Below are positions 7,852 to 17,978 of a stretch of DNA of 57,589 nucleotides, piece after piece. The DNA is from Phycisphaerales bacterium (GTDB lineage: Bacteria; Planctomycetota; Phycisphaerae; SM23-33; FEN-1343): contig PMYD01000138.1 of the NCBI GenBank assembly GCA_003171335.1, positions 1-57,589 of the forward strand. Direction: 5' to 3'. Position 1 is the first letter of the stretch; each line of letters opens with the position of its first letter. Made by a program: the position numbers and the translations under genes. A model generated the notes under the pieces. The model was not told where the DNA came from. It did not search any database and saw nothing but the letters and a program-made list of their open reading frames with translations.

Positions 7852-8688
7852 TTCGTTGACCAACTGGAACAGATCGATCGCATCCTGACGTTGCCGCAGG
7901 TGGTGGCCCAGATCAACGAGCTGGTCGAAAGCCGCACCGCCAGCGCCTCCGACTTGCACCGGGTGATCAAGACCGACCCGGCGCTGTCGGCCAAGATCCT
8001 GCGCCTGGTGAACAGCGCCTACTACGGCCTGCCCGGTCGCGTGGGCAGCCTGGAGAAGGCGGTCATCCTGCTGGGCGTCACCGCGGTACGCAATTTGGCC
8101 ATCGCCGCGGGCGTCGAGCAGCTTTTCCGGCAGCTTCGGCTGACGGGCCCGATTTCCGGCCGCGACCTGTGGGTGCATTCGCTGGCCGTCGCCACGGCCA
8201 GCCGCGAGCTGGCCCAGCGGGCCGGCATGGCCCACCTGGAAGAGGTGTTCATGGCGGGCATCATCCACGACATGGGCCTCCTGGCGGCGGCCCAGGCCGT
8301 GCCGCAGGATTTCTCGCAGGTGGTCATGGTGTGCGTGGGGTCCAAGCAGTCGTGGAAGGCGGCCGAGACGGAGATCCTGGGCGTCGAACACGGCGTCGCC
8401 GGGGCGCGCCTGGCCGACCGCTGGCATTTCCCGTCGTATTTGGTCGAGATGATCACCAGCCACCACACCTGGAACGACCTGCCCGATGCCTCCGACCTGG
8501 CCGGCGTGATCTACATCGCCGACACCATCGCCGGTGGATTGGGGGACGGGTTTACCCTGACCAGCCAGTCGCAGGTCATCGAGCCGCCCATGCTGGAGCG
8601 GCTGGGCGTCACCGAGCAGGATGTCGCCGACGTCTGGCAGAGCCTGCCCAGCTACATCGAAGAACTCAGCGGGCACCTGTCGGTGTGA
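7849..8688 (+). CDS. HDOD-domain signalling protein
   Basis: A 279-aa protein made almost entirely of an HDOD domain (about 8-205), an HD-related output or signal-transduction module of unknown biochemistry. The region TLPQVVAQINELV, then IKTDPALSAKILRLVNSAYYG and VGSLEKAVILLGVTAVRNL, is diagnostic. Histidine/aspartate positions remain at H110 (LWVHSLAVA), H140-D141 (GIIHDMGLL) and a late SHHTW. No receiver, GGDEF or PilZ domain is attached, so it probably works as a stand-alone regulator. It starts inside the third unit of the tandem repeat, which may form its leader. No Shine-Dalgarno beyond GGATGGGTAG is seen. Confidence 0.85.
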   Translation: MFVDQLEQIDRILTLPQVVAQINELVESRTASASDLHRVIKTDPALSAKILRLVNSAYYGLPGRVGSLEKAVILLGVTAVRNLAIAAGVEQLFRQLRLTGPISGRDLWVHSLAVATASRELAQRAGMAHLEEVFMAGIIHDMGLLAAAQAVPQDFSQVVMVCVGSKQSWKAAETEILGVEHGVAGARLADRWHFPSYLVEMITSHHTWNDLPDASDLAGVIYIADTIAGGLGDGFTLTSQSQVIEPPMLERLGVTEQDVADVWQSLPSYIEELSGHLSV

Positions 8689-8806
8689 TTCGCGCCTGGG
8701 CTTCAGGGAGCCGGTCGCAACCCGCCCTTCCGAGAGCTTCGGCGACGCGCGAATGTCTTTCCGGCCCAGCCCCTGGCCACCCGTCTGCGGCCTCCCGCCT
8801 GTAACC

Positions 8807-8835
8807 TTGACAACCCCCGACGTCCCGATTAGTGT
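8807..8835 (+). promoter_or_regulatory. Putative sigma70-type promoter of the aminotransferase-serA pair
   Basis: TTGACA at 8807-8812, a 17-base spacer and TAGTGT at 8830-8835. The -35 box is perfect and the -10 box is weak. It lies about 70 bp before the aminotransferase start codon. Confidence 0.35.
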
Positions 8836-8904
8836 TGAAGCCGGATTCGCGTGAAGCCTTGCGGGATTCCCTCGGGAAATCAAAGCCAATAACTGGAGCG
8901 ACCC

Positions 8905-10038
8905 ATGATCAAGCAGCGAATGTTCACCCCCGGTCCCACCGATGTGCCGGCCGAGGTGCTCAACGAGATGGCCTTGCCCATCTTCCACCATCGCACCGAG
9001 CAGTTCCGCAAGATGTTCGGCGCGGTGAACGAGTCGCTCAAGAAGCTGCTGTTCACGAAAAACGACGTGCTGACGCTGGCCGGCTCGGGCACCGCCGCCA
9101 TGGAGGCCGCCATCGGCACGCTCGTGCCCCGCGGCAAGAAGGTGCTGGTCGCCAACGGCGGCAAGTTCGGCGAGCGCTGGGCCAAGGTGGCCCGCGTGTA
9201 CGGCCTGGAAGTCGATGAGGTCAAGCAGGAGTGGGGCACCGCCATCACGCCTGAGCAGGTGAAGGCGAAAATCTCCGCCGGCGGGTACGGCGCGGTGATC
9301 ATCACGCACAGCGAGACCTCCACGGCCACCGTGGCCGATGTGAAAGGCATTGCCGCCATCACGCGCGACACGGATGTGCTGCTGCTGGTCGACGCGATCA
9401 CCTCGGCCGGGGCGCTGCCGCTCAAGCAGGATGAGTGGGGCATCGACGTCATCGGCATCGGCAGCCAGAAGGCGCTGATGCTGCCGCCGGGGCTGGCGCT
9501 GGTCTCGGTGAGCCCCAAGGCCTGGACCGCCGCCGAGTCGGTCAAGGCGCCGGTCTTCTATCTCAACCTCAAAGCCTACCGCAAGAGCCTGGCCGACAGC
9601 GATGTGCCGTATACGCCGGCCATCACGCTCATTCGCGGCCTGGCCAAGGCCCTGTCGATGATCGAGGCCGTGGGCATCGAGAAGCTGTGGGCCCGCATCG
9701 CCATCATGGCCAAGGCCACGCGCGAAGGTTGCCAGGCCATGGGCCTGAAGGTGTACTCGCGCCAGCCCTCCGACAGCGTCACGGCCATCTGGTACCCGCC
9801 GGGCGTGGATGATGCCTTCCGCAAGAAACTCAAGAGCAAGTACGGCTGCAACGTGGCCGGCGGGCAGGACGACATCACGGGCAAGGTCTTCCGCGTCAAC
9901 CACATGGGCTGGACGGACCCGCTGGATACCCTGGGCCTGCTGGCGGCCGTCGAATATACGCTGGCCGAGCTGGGCGCCAAGGTCGAGATCGGCAAGGGCG
10001 TCGCCGCCGCGGCCAGGGTGCTGAAAGACTGGGCGTAA
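8905..10038 (+). CDS. Class V aminotransferase (serine-pyruvate / phosphoserine type)
   Basis: A 377-aa PLP enzyme of aminotransferase class V, alanine-glyoxylate/serine-pyruvate branch. It starts with the typical FTPGPTDVPAEV, followed by FHHRTEQF, LAGSGTAAMEAA, GKFGERWAK, THSETST, LLVDAITSAGALP and the PLP lysine K189 in GIGSQKALMLPPGLA. The C-terminal domain carries GCNVAGGQDDITGKVFRVNHMG. It sits directly before serA with a 64-bp gap. In several prokaryotes this family supplies the phosphoserine aminotransferase step when SerC is absent, so it probably converts phosphohydroxypyruvate to phosphoserine here. That assignment rests on context; alanine-glyoxylate transamination is an alternative. 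Confidence 0.88.
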   Translation: MIKQRMFTPGPTDVPAEVLNEMALPIFHHRTEQFRKMFGAVNESLKKLLFTKNDVLTLAGSGTAAMEAAIGTLVPRGKKVLVANGGKFGERWAKVARVYGLEVDEVKQEWGTAITPEQVKAKISAGGYGAVIITHSETSTATVADVKGIAAITRDTDVLLLVDAITSAGALPLKQDEWGIDVIGIGSQKALMLPPGLALVSVSPKAWTAAESVKAPVFYLNLKAYRKSLADSDVPYTPAITLIRGLAKALSMIEAVGIEKLWARIAIMAKATREGCQAMGLKVYSRQPSDSVTAIWYPPGVDDAFRKKLKSKYGCNVAGGQDDITGKVFRVNHMGWTDPLDTLGLLAAVEYTLAELGAKVEIGKGVAAAARVLKDWA

Positions 10039-10102
10039 AGTAGGTTGGACAGCCCTGGTTCCCTTCATCGGGACGCGCATAAGAAAAGAAGGAAACGCAA
10101 CC

Positions 10103-11716
10103 ATGAAGCTCCTCGTCGCCGACAAACTCAGCGAAGTGGGCCTGGCGTATCTGCGGCAGCAGCGGGTGGAGTTTGACAACAGGCCGGGGCTCTCGCCCGA
10201 TGAACTGAAAGCCATCATCGGCAATTACGACGGCATCATTATCCGCTCCGGCGTGAAGATCACCGCCGACACGCTGGCCAAGCCCGGCCGGCTGCGCGCC
10301 ATCGCCCGGGCCGGCGTGGGTGTCGACAACGTCGATGTGCCGGCCGCCACGAGTAAGGGCGTCATCGTCATGAACACCCCCGGCGGCAACACCATCTCCA
10401 CCGCCGAGCTGACGCTCACGCTGATGATGGCGTTGAGCCGCAAGATCGTGCCCGCCGCCGTCAGCCTGACCGCCGGCAAGTGGGACCGCAAGAGCTTTGA
10501 AGGCACGCAGCTTTCCGGCAAGACGCTCGGCGTCATCGGCCTGGGCCGCATCGGCCGCACCGTCTGCCAGTACGGCCGCGCCCTGGGCATGCAGGTGATG
10601 GGCTACGACCCGCTGCTCTCGGCGGATGCCGTGCTCGACGGCGTCGAGCGCACCAGCGATGTCGAGGCCATCTACGAGCGGGCCGACTTCATCACCGTGC
10701 ACGTGCCGCGCACCGAGAAGACCAACAAGATGATCTCGACCGCCCAGTTCGAGAAGATGAAGGCCTCCGTGCGGCTGATCAACGCCGCCCGCGGCGGCAT
10801 CATCGATGAGGCCGCGCTCCTGACCGCCCTGGAGCAGGGCAAGGTGGCCGGGGCCGCGCTGGACGTATACACCGAAGAGCCCCCCAAGAGCGAATCGCTG
10901 CAAAAGCTGCTGGCGCATCCCAAGCTGCTGGCCGTGCCGCACCTGGGCGCCAGCACCGAGGAGGCCCAGGAGCTGGTCGCCCTGGAGGCGGCCGAGATCA
11001 TCATCGAGGCGCTGCGCGGCGGGGAAATCCGCAACGCCGTCAACGTCTCGGGCGGCACGAAAGTGCCCGAGTCGCTCAAGCCGTACGTCGAGCTGGCCGA
11101 GCGGATCGGCACGCTGCTGTCGGCCATCACGCCGGGGGCGATGAAGAAGGTGAACGTGGCCTACCGCGGCGACATCGCCACGATGGATTTCGCCGCCGCC
11201 ACCGCCGCCCTGACCATCGGCCTGCTGCGGCCGGTGCTGGGCAACGAGTTGAACATCGTCAACGCCCCCGTGCTGGCCAAGGAACGCAACATCAGCATCG
11301 ACGTGACGACCAACCCCGACGCCCAGGATTTCACCAACCTGGTCGAGGTCGCGCTCACCACGGACAAGCTCACGCGCACCGCCGTGGGCGCCATCTTCGG
11401 CCGCAAATTCCCGCGGATCGTCGCCATCGACGGCTTCAGCGTGGAGATGCTGCCCGAGGGGCATATCGTCGTGGGCTTCAACGATGACAAGCCCGGCGTC
11501 ATCGGCCGCGTGGGCGATGCCTGCGGGGCGTTGGGCATCAACATCGCCCAGATGACCGTTGGCCGCAAGCTCCAGCTCAGCAAGGCCGTGCTGGCGCTGA
11601 ACCTCGACGCCGAGGTGCCCGACGCCCTGCTGACCAAGCTTAGCGGCCTGGAGTTCGTTCGCGAGGTGTATCGCGTCAAGCTGCCTTCGCTGCCCGAGGC
11701 CCAGCGGCAGGGATAG
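10103..11716 (+). CDS. serA: D-3-phosphoglycerate dehydrogenase, long form with ACT domain
   Basis: A 537-aa long-form SerA that oxidises 3-phosphoglycerate with NAD+ in the first step of serine synthesis. The substrate domain begins MKLLVADKLSEVGLAYL. The NAD-binding part has GLGRIGRTV preceded by GKTLGVI, the arginine in NAARGGIIDE, the glutamate in YTEEPP, and the catalytic histidine in VPHLGASTEEAQE. After about residue 320 come the allosteric substrate-binding domain (YVELAERIGTLLSAI) and a C-terminal ACT domain (about 460-535, beginning HIVVGFNDDKPGVIGRVG). This domain order matches the ~530-aa type found in Mycobacterium and many bacteria, where serine binds the ACT domain. The start has AGGAA upstream at a normal distance. 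Confidence 0.95.
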   Translation: MKLLVADKLSEVGLAYLRQQRVEFDNRPGLSPDELKAIIGNYDGIIIRSGVKITADTLAKPGRLRAIARAGVGVDNVDVPAATSKGVIVMNTPGGNTISTAELTLTLMMALSRKIVPAAVSLTAGKWDRKSFEGTQLSGKTLGVIGLGRIGRTVCQYGRALGMQVMGYDPLLSADAVLDGVERTSDVEAIYERADFITVHVPRTEKTNKMISTAQFEKMKASVRLINAARGGIIDEAALLTALEQGKVAGAALDVYTEEPPKSESLQKLLAHPKLLAVPHLGASTEEAQELVALEAAEIIIEALRGGEIRNAVNVSGGTKVPESLKPYVELAERIGTLLSAITPGAMKKVNVAYRGDIATMDFAAATAALTIGLLRPVLGNELNIVNAPVLAKERNISIDVTTNPDAQDFTNLVEVALTTDKLTRTAVGAIFGRKFPRIVAIDGFSVEMLPEGHIVVGFNDDKPGVIGRVGDACGALGINIAQMTVGRKLQLSKAVLALNLDAEVPDALLTKLSGLEFVREVYRVKLPSLPEAQRQG

Positions 11717-11740
11717 AGGCGTGAGGCCACAGGCGGCGGT

Positions 11741-11918
11741 GACCCCTCTCCCTTGATGGGAGAGGTGGGCCTTCAGGCCCGGCTTGCCCGGCGTAGCTTC
11801 AGCGAAGCCGGGTGAGGGTGACTTTCGAAATAGAATGTCCCTCATTATCGCGGGGAACCCTCACCCGGCCCTTCGGGCCACCCTCCCCCGTAAAATGGGG
11901 AGGGGTCCAGATAGGGCC
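11741..11918. repeat. Head-to-head pair of CCCTCTCCC/GGTGAGGG repeats
   Basis: Two inverted, imperfect copies. The left copy (11741-11822) runs ACCCCTCTCCC ... GGTGAGGGTGAC. The right copy (11867-11918) runs ACCCTCACCCGGCCC ... GGGGAGGGGTCC. It lies between the convergent serA and DUF434 genes, so it may also act as a bidirectional terminator. Confidence 0.75.
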
Positions 11919-11926
11919 ATCGCCTC

Positions 11927-12655
11927 TTACCCCAGATCCACCACCCACGCCTGCGGCACGTGGGTTTGGATGATGTGCCGGGCGAGGTTGGTCCAGTGGG
12001 CACAGCCATCCAGGATGACCGAGTCGCCGGTGACGACGATATTGGGCTGGTCCATCAGCATGCGGTCGGGGTTGGGCAGCAGCTCGACCGTCCAGTGCCA
12101 TTCGTTCACCGCCGCCAGGTCGAGCATGCGGGCGCGCAGGCGGCCGGAGTTGGAAACGGGCGCATCAAGCACCCAGGCCGCATCCAGCACTCCGAGATCC
12201 ACCAGCGTGCGGCCGATGAGTTCCAGGGCCCCCCGGGTTTCGCGCATGGAGCGATAGCTGCCGTGCATACTGGCCAGATCGCGGCAGGCACCATCGCGGC
12301 CGACCAGGATCAGCCCGCCGGCCAGGGCCGATTCGATGGTGACCAGCAGGTTATAGCCGTCGATGGCGATTTCGCGGCCCGCCAGGCGGCTCGTGCCAAT
12401 CTGCCGCTCCAGCCGGCCGGCCTGGGCCTCATCGCTGCAACTGCAGCGCTGCACGGCGATCCGCTGGCGGGTGGTCAGCTCGTGGCGGTCGCCCACGAGT
12501 TTCAGCGCCGAGGGCTGGGCGTAGCCCCGGCCCAAGAGCCACGCCAGGTCCGCCGCCGCCTGCCGCAACGCCGCCAGAGCGGCGGGGGCGAACAGCTCGC
12601 CATCCTGGGGATGCGGCCCGCGATGTCGGCGGCGGTCGGGCATGGGGAAGATCAT
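11927..12655 (-). CDS. DUF434 domain protein (COG2454-like)
   Basis: A 242-aa conserved protein matching the DUF434 signature at its N-terminus: DGELFAPAALAALRQAAADL, then WLLGRGYAQPSALKLVGDRH and RQRIAVQRCSCSD. It is followed by a C-terminal domain with IAIDGYNLLVTIESALAGG, LVGRDGACRDLASMHGSYR and a PIN-like acidic pattern (WVLDAPVSNSGRL, then VVTGDSVILD). The second half could be a nuclease-like NYN/PIN-type fold, but that is only an impression from the spaced aspartates. No biochemical function is known to me for the family. A second in-frame ATG lies four codons into the gene and is an alternative start. It is divergent from pyk, with about 87 bp between the start codons. Confidence 0.78.
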   Translation of the reverse strand: MIFPMPDRRRHRGPHPQDGELFAPAALAALRQAAADLAWLLGRGYAQPSALKLVGDRHELTTRQRIAVQRCSCSDEAQAGRLERQIGTSRLAGREIAIDGYNLLVTIESALAGGLILVGRDGACRDLASMHGSYRSMRETRGALELIGRTLVDLGVLDAAWVLDAPVSNSGRLRARMLDLAAVNEWHWTVELLPNPDRMLMDQPNIVVTGDSVILDGCAHWTNLARHIIQTHVPQAWVVDLG

Positions 12656-12742
12656 AGCCGGGGCCCGTTTTTGTCGATAGATACTTTATGCGCATCCCGA
12701 TCAACCGATCAACCGACTAACCAGCCTCGGAACGGAACGCCC

Positions 12743-14188
<1,446 letters not shown>

Positions 14189-14209
14189 AGCGGCGGCCCA
14201 GAGATCCCA

Positions 14210-14263
14210 GGTGGCATGCCCTCACGCCACAGGCCGCCTCGGCGGCTTGGGCGGGTGGGCATG
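14210..14263. repeat. Dispersed TIR element, half copy C, overlapping the ligD 3' end
   Basis: Left half: it begins GGTGGCATGCCCTCACG and runs through GGGTGGGCATG. The ligD stop codon (14222-14224) lies inside it, so the last ~13 residues of LigD are encoded by the repeat. It also lies just beyond the convergent pyk stop. Confidence 0.85.
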
Positions 14264-16045
14264 GGTCACCCGAGCAGGCACATCCCTGCTTACGCGTCCG
14301 GCGCTTCGCTTCCTCTGTGAGCGCAGGCCGTCTCTCGTTGTGAAATCCTCCACCCACAGGCCGCTCAGGACGGAGTCGGGCTCGGTCAGGGTCGGATCCG
14401 CGCGGGGGTCGGCGCAGTCATCTTTGTGTTTGATCAGCAGCCACTGCTCCTTGGGCTCTTTGGCCTTGGCCGCGCGGCCGGCGGTGCGGACGAGTACGTA
14501 GCCGCCGCGGATCTTTTCGCCGTCGATCCAGAATTTCAGCTCCCCGGCGGCCAGGGCCGCGGCGGGGTCGTCGCCGCCGTGCTCTTTATCCAGCGGCTGC
14601 CAGGTGCCGCGATCCCACACAATGACGCAGCCGGCCCCGTACTGGCCTTCGGGAATGGTGCCTTCAAAGGAGGCGTAGGCCATCGGGTGGTCCTCGACCC
14701 TCACGGCCAGGCGCTTGATGGCCGGGTTCAGGCTGGGCCCGCGCGGAACGGCCCAGGATTTGAGCACGCCGTCAACTTCCAGCCGCAGATCGTAATGCAA
14801 CGCGCGTGCAGCGTGCTTGTGCACCACATAGATGCCGCCCGGGCGGCGTTTGCGGCCGCGGCGGCCGCCTGCCGGCCCCGGCTCGGGCGTGCGCTCGAAA
14901 TGCCGCTTGCCGCGGTAGGCGGTCAGCAGGGCCGGCTGGCTGGGGACCGGAGCGGCGCGGCTCGTCTTCGCCGGCCGTCGGCCGTTGCGGCTGGCCGAAC
15001 TTGCCCGGCGCTGGGTAGACCGCGCTGAACGATTGGAATGCCAGACCTCATGCTCCAGCTCCTCCGGCCGCATGCCGGGCAGGAACTGCCGCGTCGTGAG
15101 CACATCGACAAACAGGTCGCCCTGCTCGCCTACCCGTTCGAGCACATCGGCGGCCTCGAAGGCCAGCCGCGACTCATCCTTGCGGCGGAACGCAGTGCGC
15201 AGCTCATCCCACGTTACCGGCGTGGAGACGAAGGGCCGCGCGATAGCCCGCAGCGAGTACACGCACACGGTGGTCTTGTGGGCGTCGTTCTGGCTCCAGT
15301 CGATGAGCACCTTGCCGCCGCGCAGGTCCTTGCGCATGGCCGTGACGACCTGCTCCTTGTAACGGCCCTCGATGGCCCGCGCGACCGAGCGGGCGAAGTC
15401 CTTGGTCTGGTCGAAGGTGATGGGCGTATTGAGCGGCACGACTACGTGCAGGCCCTTCTTGCCGGAAGTTTTCACGGAGGAGGCCAGGTGCAGGTCGGCC
15501 AGCACATCGTGCAAAATAAACGCCACCTCGGCGCACTGCAAAATGCCCGCCGGCTCGCCCGGGTCCAGGTCGAAGATGACGGTCGTGGGGCGGTCGGGGC
15601 TGGTGGCCCGCGAGAGCATCAGGTGCAGCTCCAGCGAAGCCAGGTTGGCCACCCACATGAGCGAGGCCAGGTCGGTGATGGAGCAATAGCGGATGACTTC
15701 ACCGCCGTCCTTTTCGCTCACCGGGGCCAGGTGCAGCCAGTCGGGCCGGTGGGCGGGGCATCGCTTCTCGTAGAAGAACTCGCCGTCGACGCCGTTGGGG
15801 TAGCGCTTGAGCGTCAGCGGCCTGGCGCGCAGGTGCGGCATGAGCCAGGTGGCGATCTGGCGGTAATAATCCAGCACGTGCGCCTTGGTGAAGCCGGCGG
15901 CCCGGTACATCAGCTTGTCGAGGTTGGCCAGCTCCAGCGGCCTTCCCTGGACCGTGATGCGCCGGCGCTGGCCCTTGGCGCGAGTTTTCTCAGTGTTTTT
16001 GTGGGCCTGGCCAGGGGCCGTGATGTTCCGCTTGATAGACCTCAC
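14222..16045 (-). CDS. ligD: LigD-type polymerase/primase plus 3'-phosphoesterase (no ligase domain)
   Basis: A 607-aa NHEJ end-processing protein. Residues ~30-320 form the LigD polymerase/primase domain: LDKLMYRAAGFTKAHVLDYY, PLTLKRYPNGVDGEFFYEKR, the metal-binding DLDPG in VIFDLDPGEP, KTSGKKGLHVVVPL and KVLIDWSQND. A basic, low-complexity linker (~330-385) leads to a 3'-phosphoesterase domain: VVHKHAARALHYDLRLE, WAVPRGPS, VEDHPMAYASFEGTIPEGQYG and WLLIKHKDD. The order is POL-PE, and the ligase module is a separate upstream gene (16866-17978), unlike the PE-LIG-POL fusion of Pseudomonas. The start overlaps the preceding ku stop by 4 bp. The last ~13 residues come from a dispersed repeat and are unlikely to be conserved. 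Confidence 0.9.
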   Translation of the reverse strand: MRSIKRNITAPGQAHKNTEKTRAKGQRRRITVQGRPLELANLDKLMYRAAGFTKAHVLDYYRQIATWLMPHLRARPLTLKRYPNGVDGEFFYEKRCPAHRPDWLHLAPVSEKDGGEVIRYCSITDLASLMWVANLASLELHLMLSRATSPDRPTTVIFDLDPGEPAGILQCAEVAFILHDVLADLHLASSVKTSGKKGLHVVVPLNTPITFDQTKDFARSVARAIEGRYKEQVVTAMRKDLRGGKVLIDWSQNDAHKTTVCVYSLRAIARPFVSTPVTWDELRTAFRRKDESRLAFEAADVLERVGEQGDLFVDVLTTRQFLPGMRPEELEHEVWHSNRSARSTQRRASSASRNGRRPAKTSRAAPVPSQPALLTAYRGKRHFERTPEPGPAGGRRGRKRRPGGIYVVHKHAARALHYDLRLEVDGVLKSWAVPRGPSLNPAIKRLAVRVEDHPMAYASFEGTIPEGQYGAGCVIVWDRGTWQPLDKEHGGDDPAAALAAGELKFWIDGEKIRGGYVLVRTAGRAAKAKEPKEQWLLIKHKDDCADPRADPTLTEPDSVLSGLWVEDFTTRDGLRSQRKRSAGRVSRDVPARVTHAHPPKPPRRPVA

Positions 16046-16848
16046 GCGGATTTTCTCCGGGCCTTGGCCAGGCTTTCCTCGAGTGCCGAGATGAGGTCTT
16101 CGCCGCCCTCACCGCCCTCGGCGGGCTCCTCTTCCCCGGCCGTCTTGGGCACGGTGACGGTCTGGTGCTTTTTCTTCTTCTGGGCAATGAGGCGCTCCAC
16201 CTGCTCCTGGTAGACATCGCGGAATTTCTCGGGGTCGAATTTCGAGGTCATCTTCTCGATCACCTGGCGGATGACCTTCTCATCGGCCGCATCGGCCTGC
16301 TGCGCCGGCGCCAGCTCCTTGGCATCGACAATTGATTGCTGGAAATGCAGCCGCAGCAGGCACAGCGCGCCATCCAGGCTGGCGATGGCCACCAGGTGCT
16401 GCTGGGCGTGCATGATGAACTCGGCGATGCCGGCCTTTTTGAGCTCGGCCAGCGTCTCCACCAGCAGCCGGTAGGGTTTCTCGGCCCCTTGCTGCGGGAT
16501 GATGTAATACGGCCGGTCGAAGTACAGCGGGTCGATCTCGGCCAGGTCGACGAAGTCGGTGATCTCGATGTTCTTGCTGCGGTTGGGCTCGATGGCCTGG
16601 ATGTCGCTATCGCGGATGACCACGTACCGGTCGGGGGCGACCTCAAAGCCGCGCAGGAAATGCTCCGGCTCGACCGTTTTGCCATCCTTGGGGCACAGCA
16701 TGCGCCGGGCCACGCGCGAGTGGTCGCTCTTGTGCAGCAGGTGGAACGGCCGGCGCGTGGAGGCCAGGGCGGAGATGATCGACACGGGCAGCGACACCAG
16801 CCCGAAGGTGAGCACGCCGGACCATAAACCATGGGTTTCGGCAGCCAT
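16042..16848 (-). CDS. ku: Ku homodimeric DNA end-binding protein (copy 1)
   Basis: A 268-aa bacterial Ku that threads onto DNA double-strand ends and recruits LigD. The core begins GLWSGVLTFGLVSLPVSI and includes RPFHLLHKSDHSRVARRM, then VVIRDSDIQAIEPNRSKNIE, IDPLYFDRPYYIIPQQGAEK and the dimerisation part (LLVETLAELKKAGIAEFIMH). The C-terminal tail contains KKKKHQTVTV and acidic stretches, typical of the variable LigD-interacting or DNA-binding tail. It is the third gene of a four-gene minus-strand NHEJ operon: 17 bp separate it from the ligase gene, and it overlaps ligD by 4 bp. A second, diverged Ku is encoded at 17968-18759, so heteromeric Ku is possible. Confidence 0.93.
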   Translation of the reverse strand: MAAETHGLWSGVLTFGLVSLPVSIISALASTRRPFHLLHKSDHSRVARRMLCPKDGKTVEPEHFLRGFEVAPDRYVVIRDSDIQAIEPNRSKNIEITDFVDLAEIDPLYFDRPYYIIPQQGAEKPYRLLVETLAELKKAGIAEFIMHAQQHLVAIASLDGALCLLRLHFQQSIVDAKELAPAQQADAADEKVIRQVIEKMTSKFDPEKFRDVYQEQVERLIAQKKKKHQTVTVPKTAGEEEPAEGGEGGEDLISALEESLAKARRKSA

Positions 16849-16865
16849 ATTACGTGACCTCCATA

Positions 16866-17978
16866 TTACCTGTCCTCAATAATGACCTCGCGCGGCGCCT
16901 TGTCATCGCGCAGGCCCAGAAACGATGCCTGCTGAAGCTGCGCGCCCGCCGGCCAGCGGCGATACGCCACCTGGGCCACGAGCCGGGGCGTGACATACCT
17001 TGCCGTGCGGCCGCCGGAGCGGCCGTCGAAGGGACTGCTGGCGCGGGCAAGTCGGCGCAGCTTGGCGATAAGCATTCGATGGGTTTCGGAGGTAAAGCCC
17101 GTGCCCACCCGCCCGGCGAAGCGCAGCCGCCGGCCGCCGGATGGGTAAAAACCAAGCAGCAGCGCCGCGACCTGCTCGGTGTTTTCCCGGCGCGGCTCCC
17201 AGCCGCCCACGACGAACTCCTGCTCCTTGATGAGCTTGATCTTGATCCAGTCGGGCGAGCGGCGGCCCGGCTGGTACGTGCTTTCGGGGCGCTTGGCGAT
17301 GATGCCTTCCAGGTGGCGGCTGGCGGCCACTTCCAGCATGATCGGCCCCTTGCCCACGTGCGACGGCGGCAGCCGCCAGGCCGGGTGGAGCAGCTTGAGC
17401 TTCTCCAGCGCCCGCCGCCGGCGGCGGTAGGGCAGGTGCATCAGCGAGCGGCCACGATGCCACAGCAAATCGAAGATGTAATACTGTACCGGCAGCGTGA
17501 TCGCCCGCTCGGCGGCCCGGGCCGGCGAGAGGTGCATCCGCTGCTGAAGGATGGCGAAACTTGGCCGGCCGCTGCGGTCCAGGGCGATGATCTCGCCATC
17601 CAGGATCAGCGCGCCGGCGCCCAGCTCCCTGCGCGTGGCCAGCAGGTCGGGGTATTGCGCGGTGATGTCGCGCAAGTTGCGACTTTCCAGCCGCACGCGC
17701 TGGCCATCCCAGTAGCACAGGGCCCGGATGCCATCCCACTTGTATTCAAACGCCCATTGGGCCGCATCGGCCGGCATGTCGCCCGGGCTGGCGAGCATCG
17801 GAACGATGTGCACCTGCAGCCCGCGCGAGCGGCATTCGGCGCACAAGGGTCCGATGCCCTCGCTTCGGCAGTGCGGGCAGGCCGGCCCCCCGCACGACCA
17901 GCAGCGCCGGACGGCGTCGTAATCATACTCCTTCCCGCAGCGCGGGCAGGAGACCTGTTGGATGGCCTCAAGCGGCAT
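16866..17978 (-). CDS. ATP-dependent DNA ligase with N-terminal zinc-finger region
   Basis: A 370-aa stand-alone ligase. Residues ~9-50 hold four CxxC pairs (C11/C14, C26/C29, C34/C37, C46/C49) that look like two zinc-binding sites. The adenylation domain follows with lysine K80 in EYKWDGIRAL, motif III ILDGEIIAL, FDLLWHRG, motif IV EGIIAKRPESTYQPGRRS and motif V DWIKIKL. An OB-fold domain has FAGRVGTGFTSETHRML, and the C-terminal VAQVAYRRW resembles motif VI. This is the ligase portion of LigD split from POL and PE. The ATG at 17976-17978 was chosen because residues before it are low-complexity shadow sequence; it overlaps the upstream ku by 11 bp. The cysteine-rich extension is not a usual part of LigD ligases, as far as I know. 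Confidence 0.88.
   Translation of the reverse strand: MPLEAIQQVSCPRCGKEYDYDAVRRCWSCGGPACPHCRSEGIGPLCAECRSRGLQVHIVPMLASPGDMPADAAQWAFEYKWDGIRALCYWDGQRVRLESRNLRDITAQYPDLLATRRELGAGALILDGEIIALDRSGRPSFAILQQRMHLSPARAAERAITLPVQYYIFDLLWHRGRSLMHLPYRRRRRALEKLKLLHPAWRLPPSHVGKGPIMLEVAASRHLEGIIAKRPESTYQPGRRSPDWIKIKLIKEQEFVVGGWEPRRENTEQVAALLLGFYPSGGRRLRFAGRVGTGFTSETHRMLIAKLRRLARASSPFDGRSGGRTARYVTPRLVAQVAYRRWPAGAQLQQASFLGLRDDKAPREVIIEDR

Noticed and set aside
7531..11845. Long minus-strand open frames (897 and 649 codons) opposite neuC, HDOD, aminotransferase and serA
   Set aside because: They are antisense to well-supported genes, rich in His/Arg/Gly/Gln as expected for shadow frames in high-GC DNA, and have no recognisable domain.
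11960..12742. 260-codon N-terminal extension of pyruvate kinase
   Set aside because: It is the complement of the DUF434 gene. The canonical pyruvate kinase N-terminus starts at 12743.
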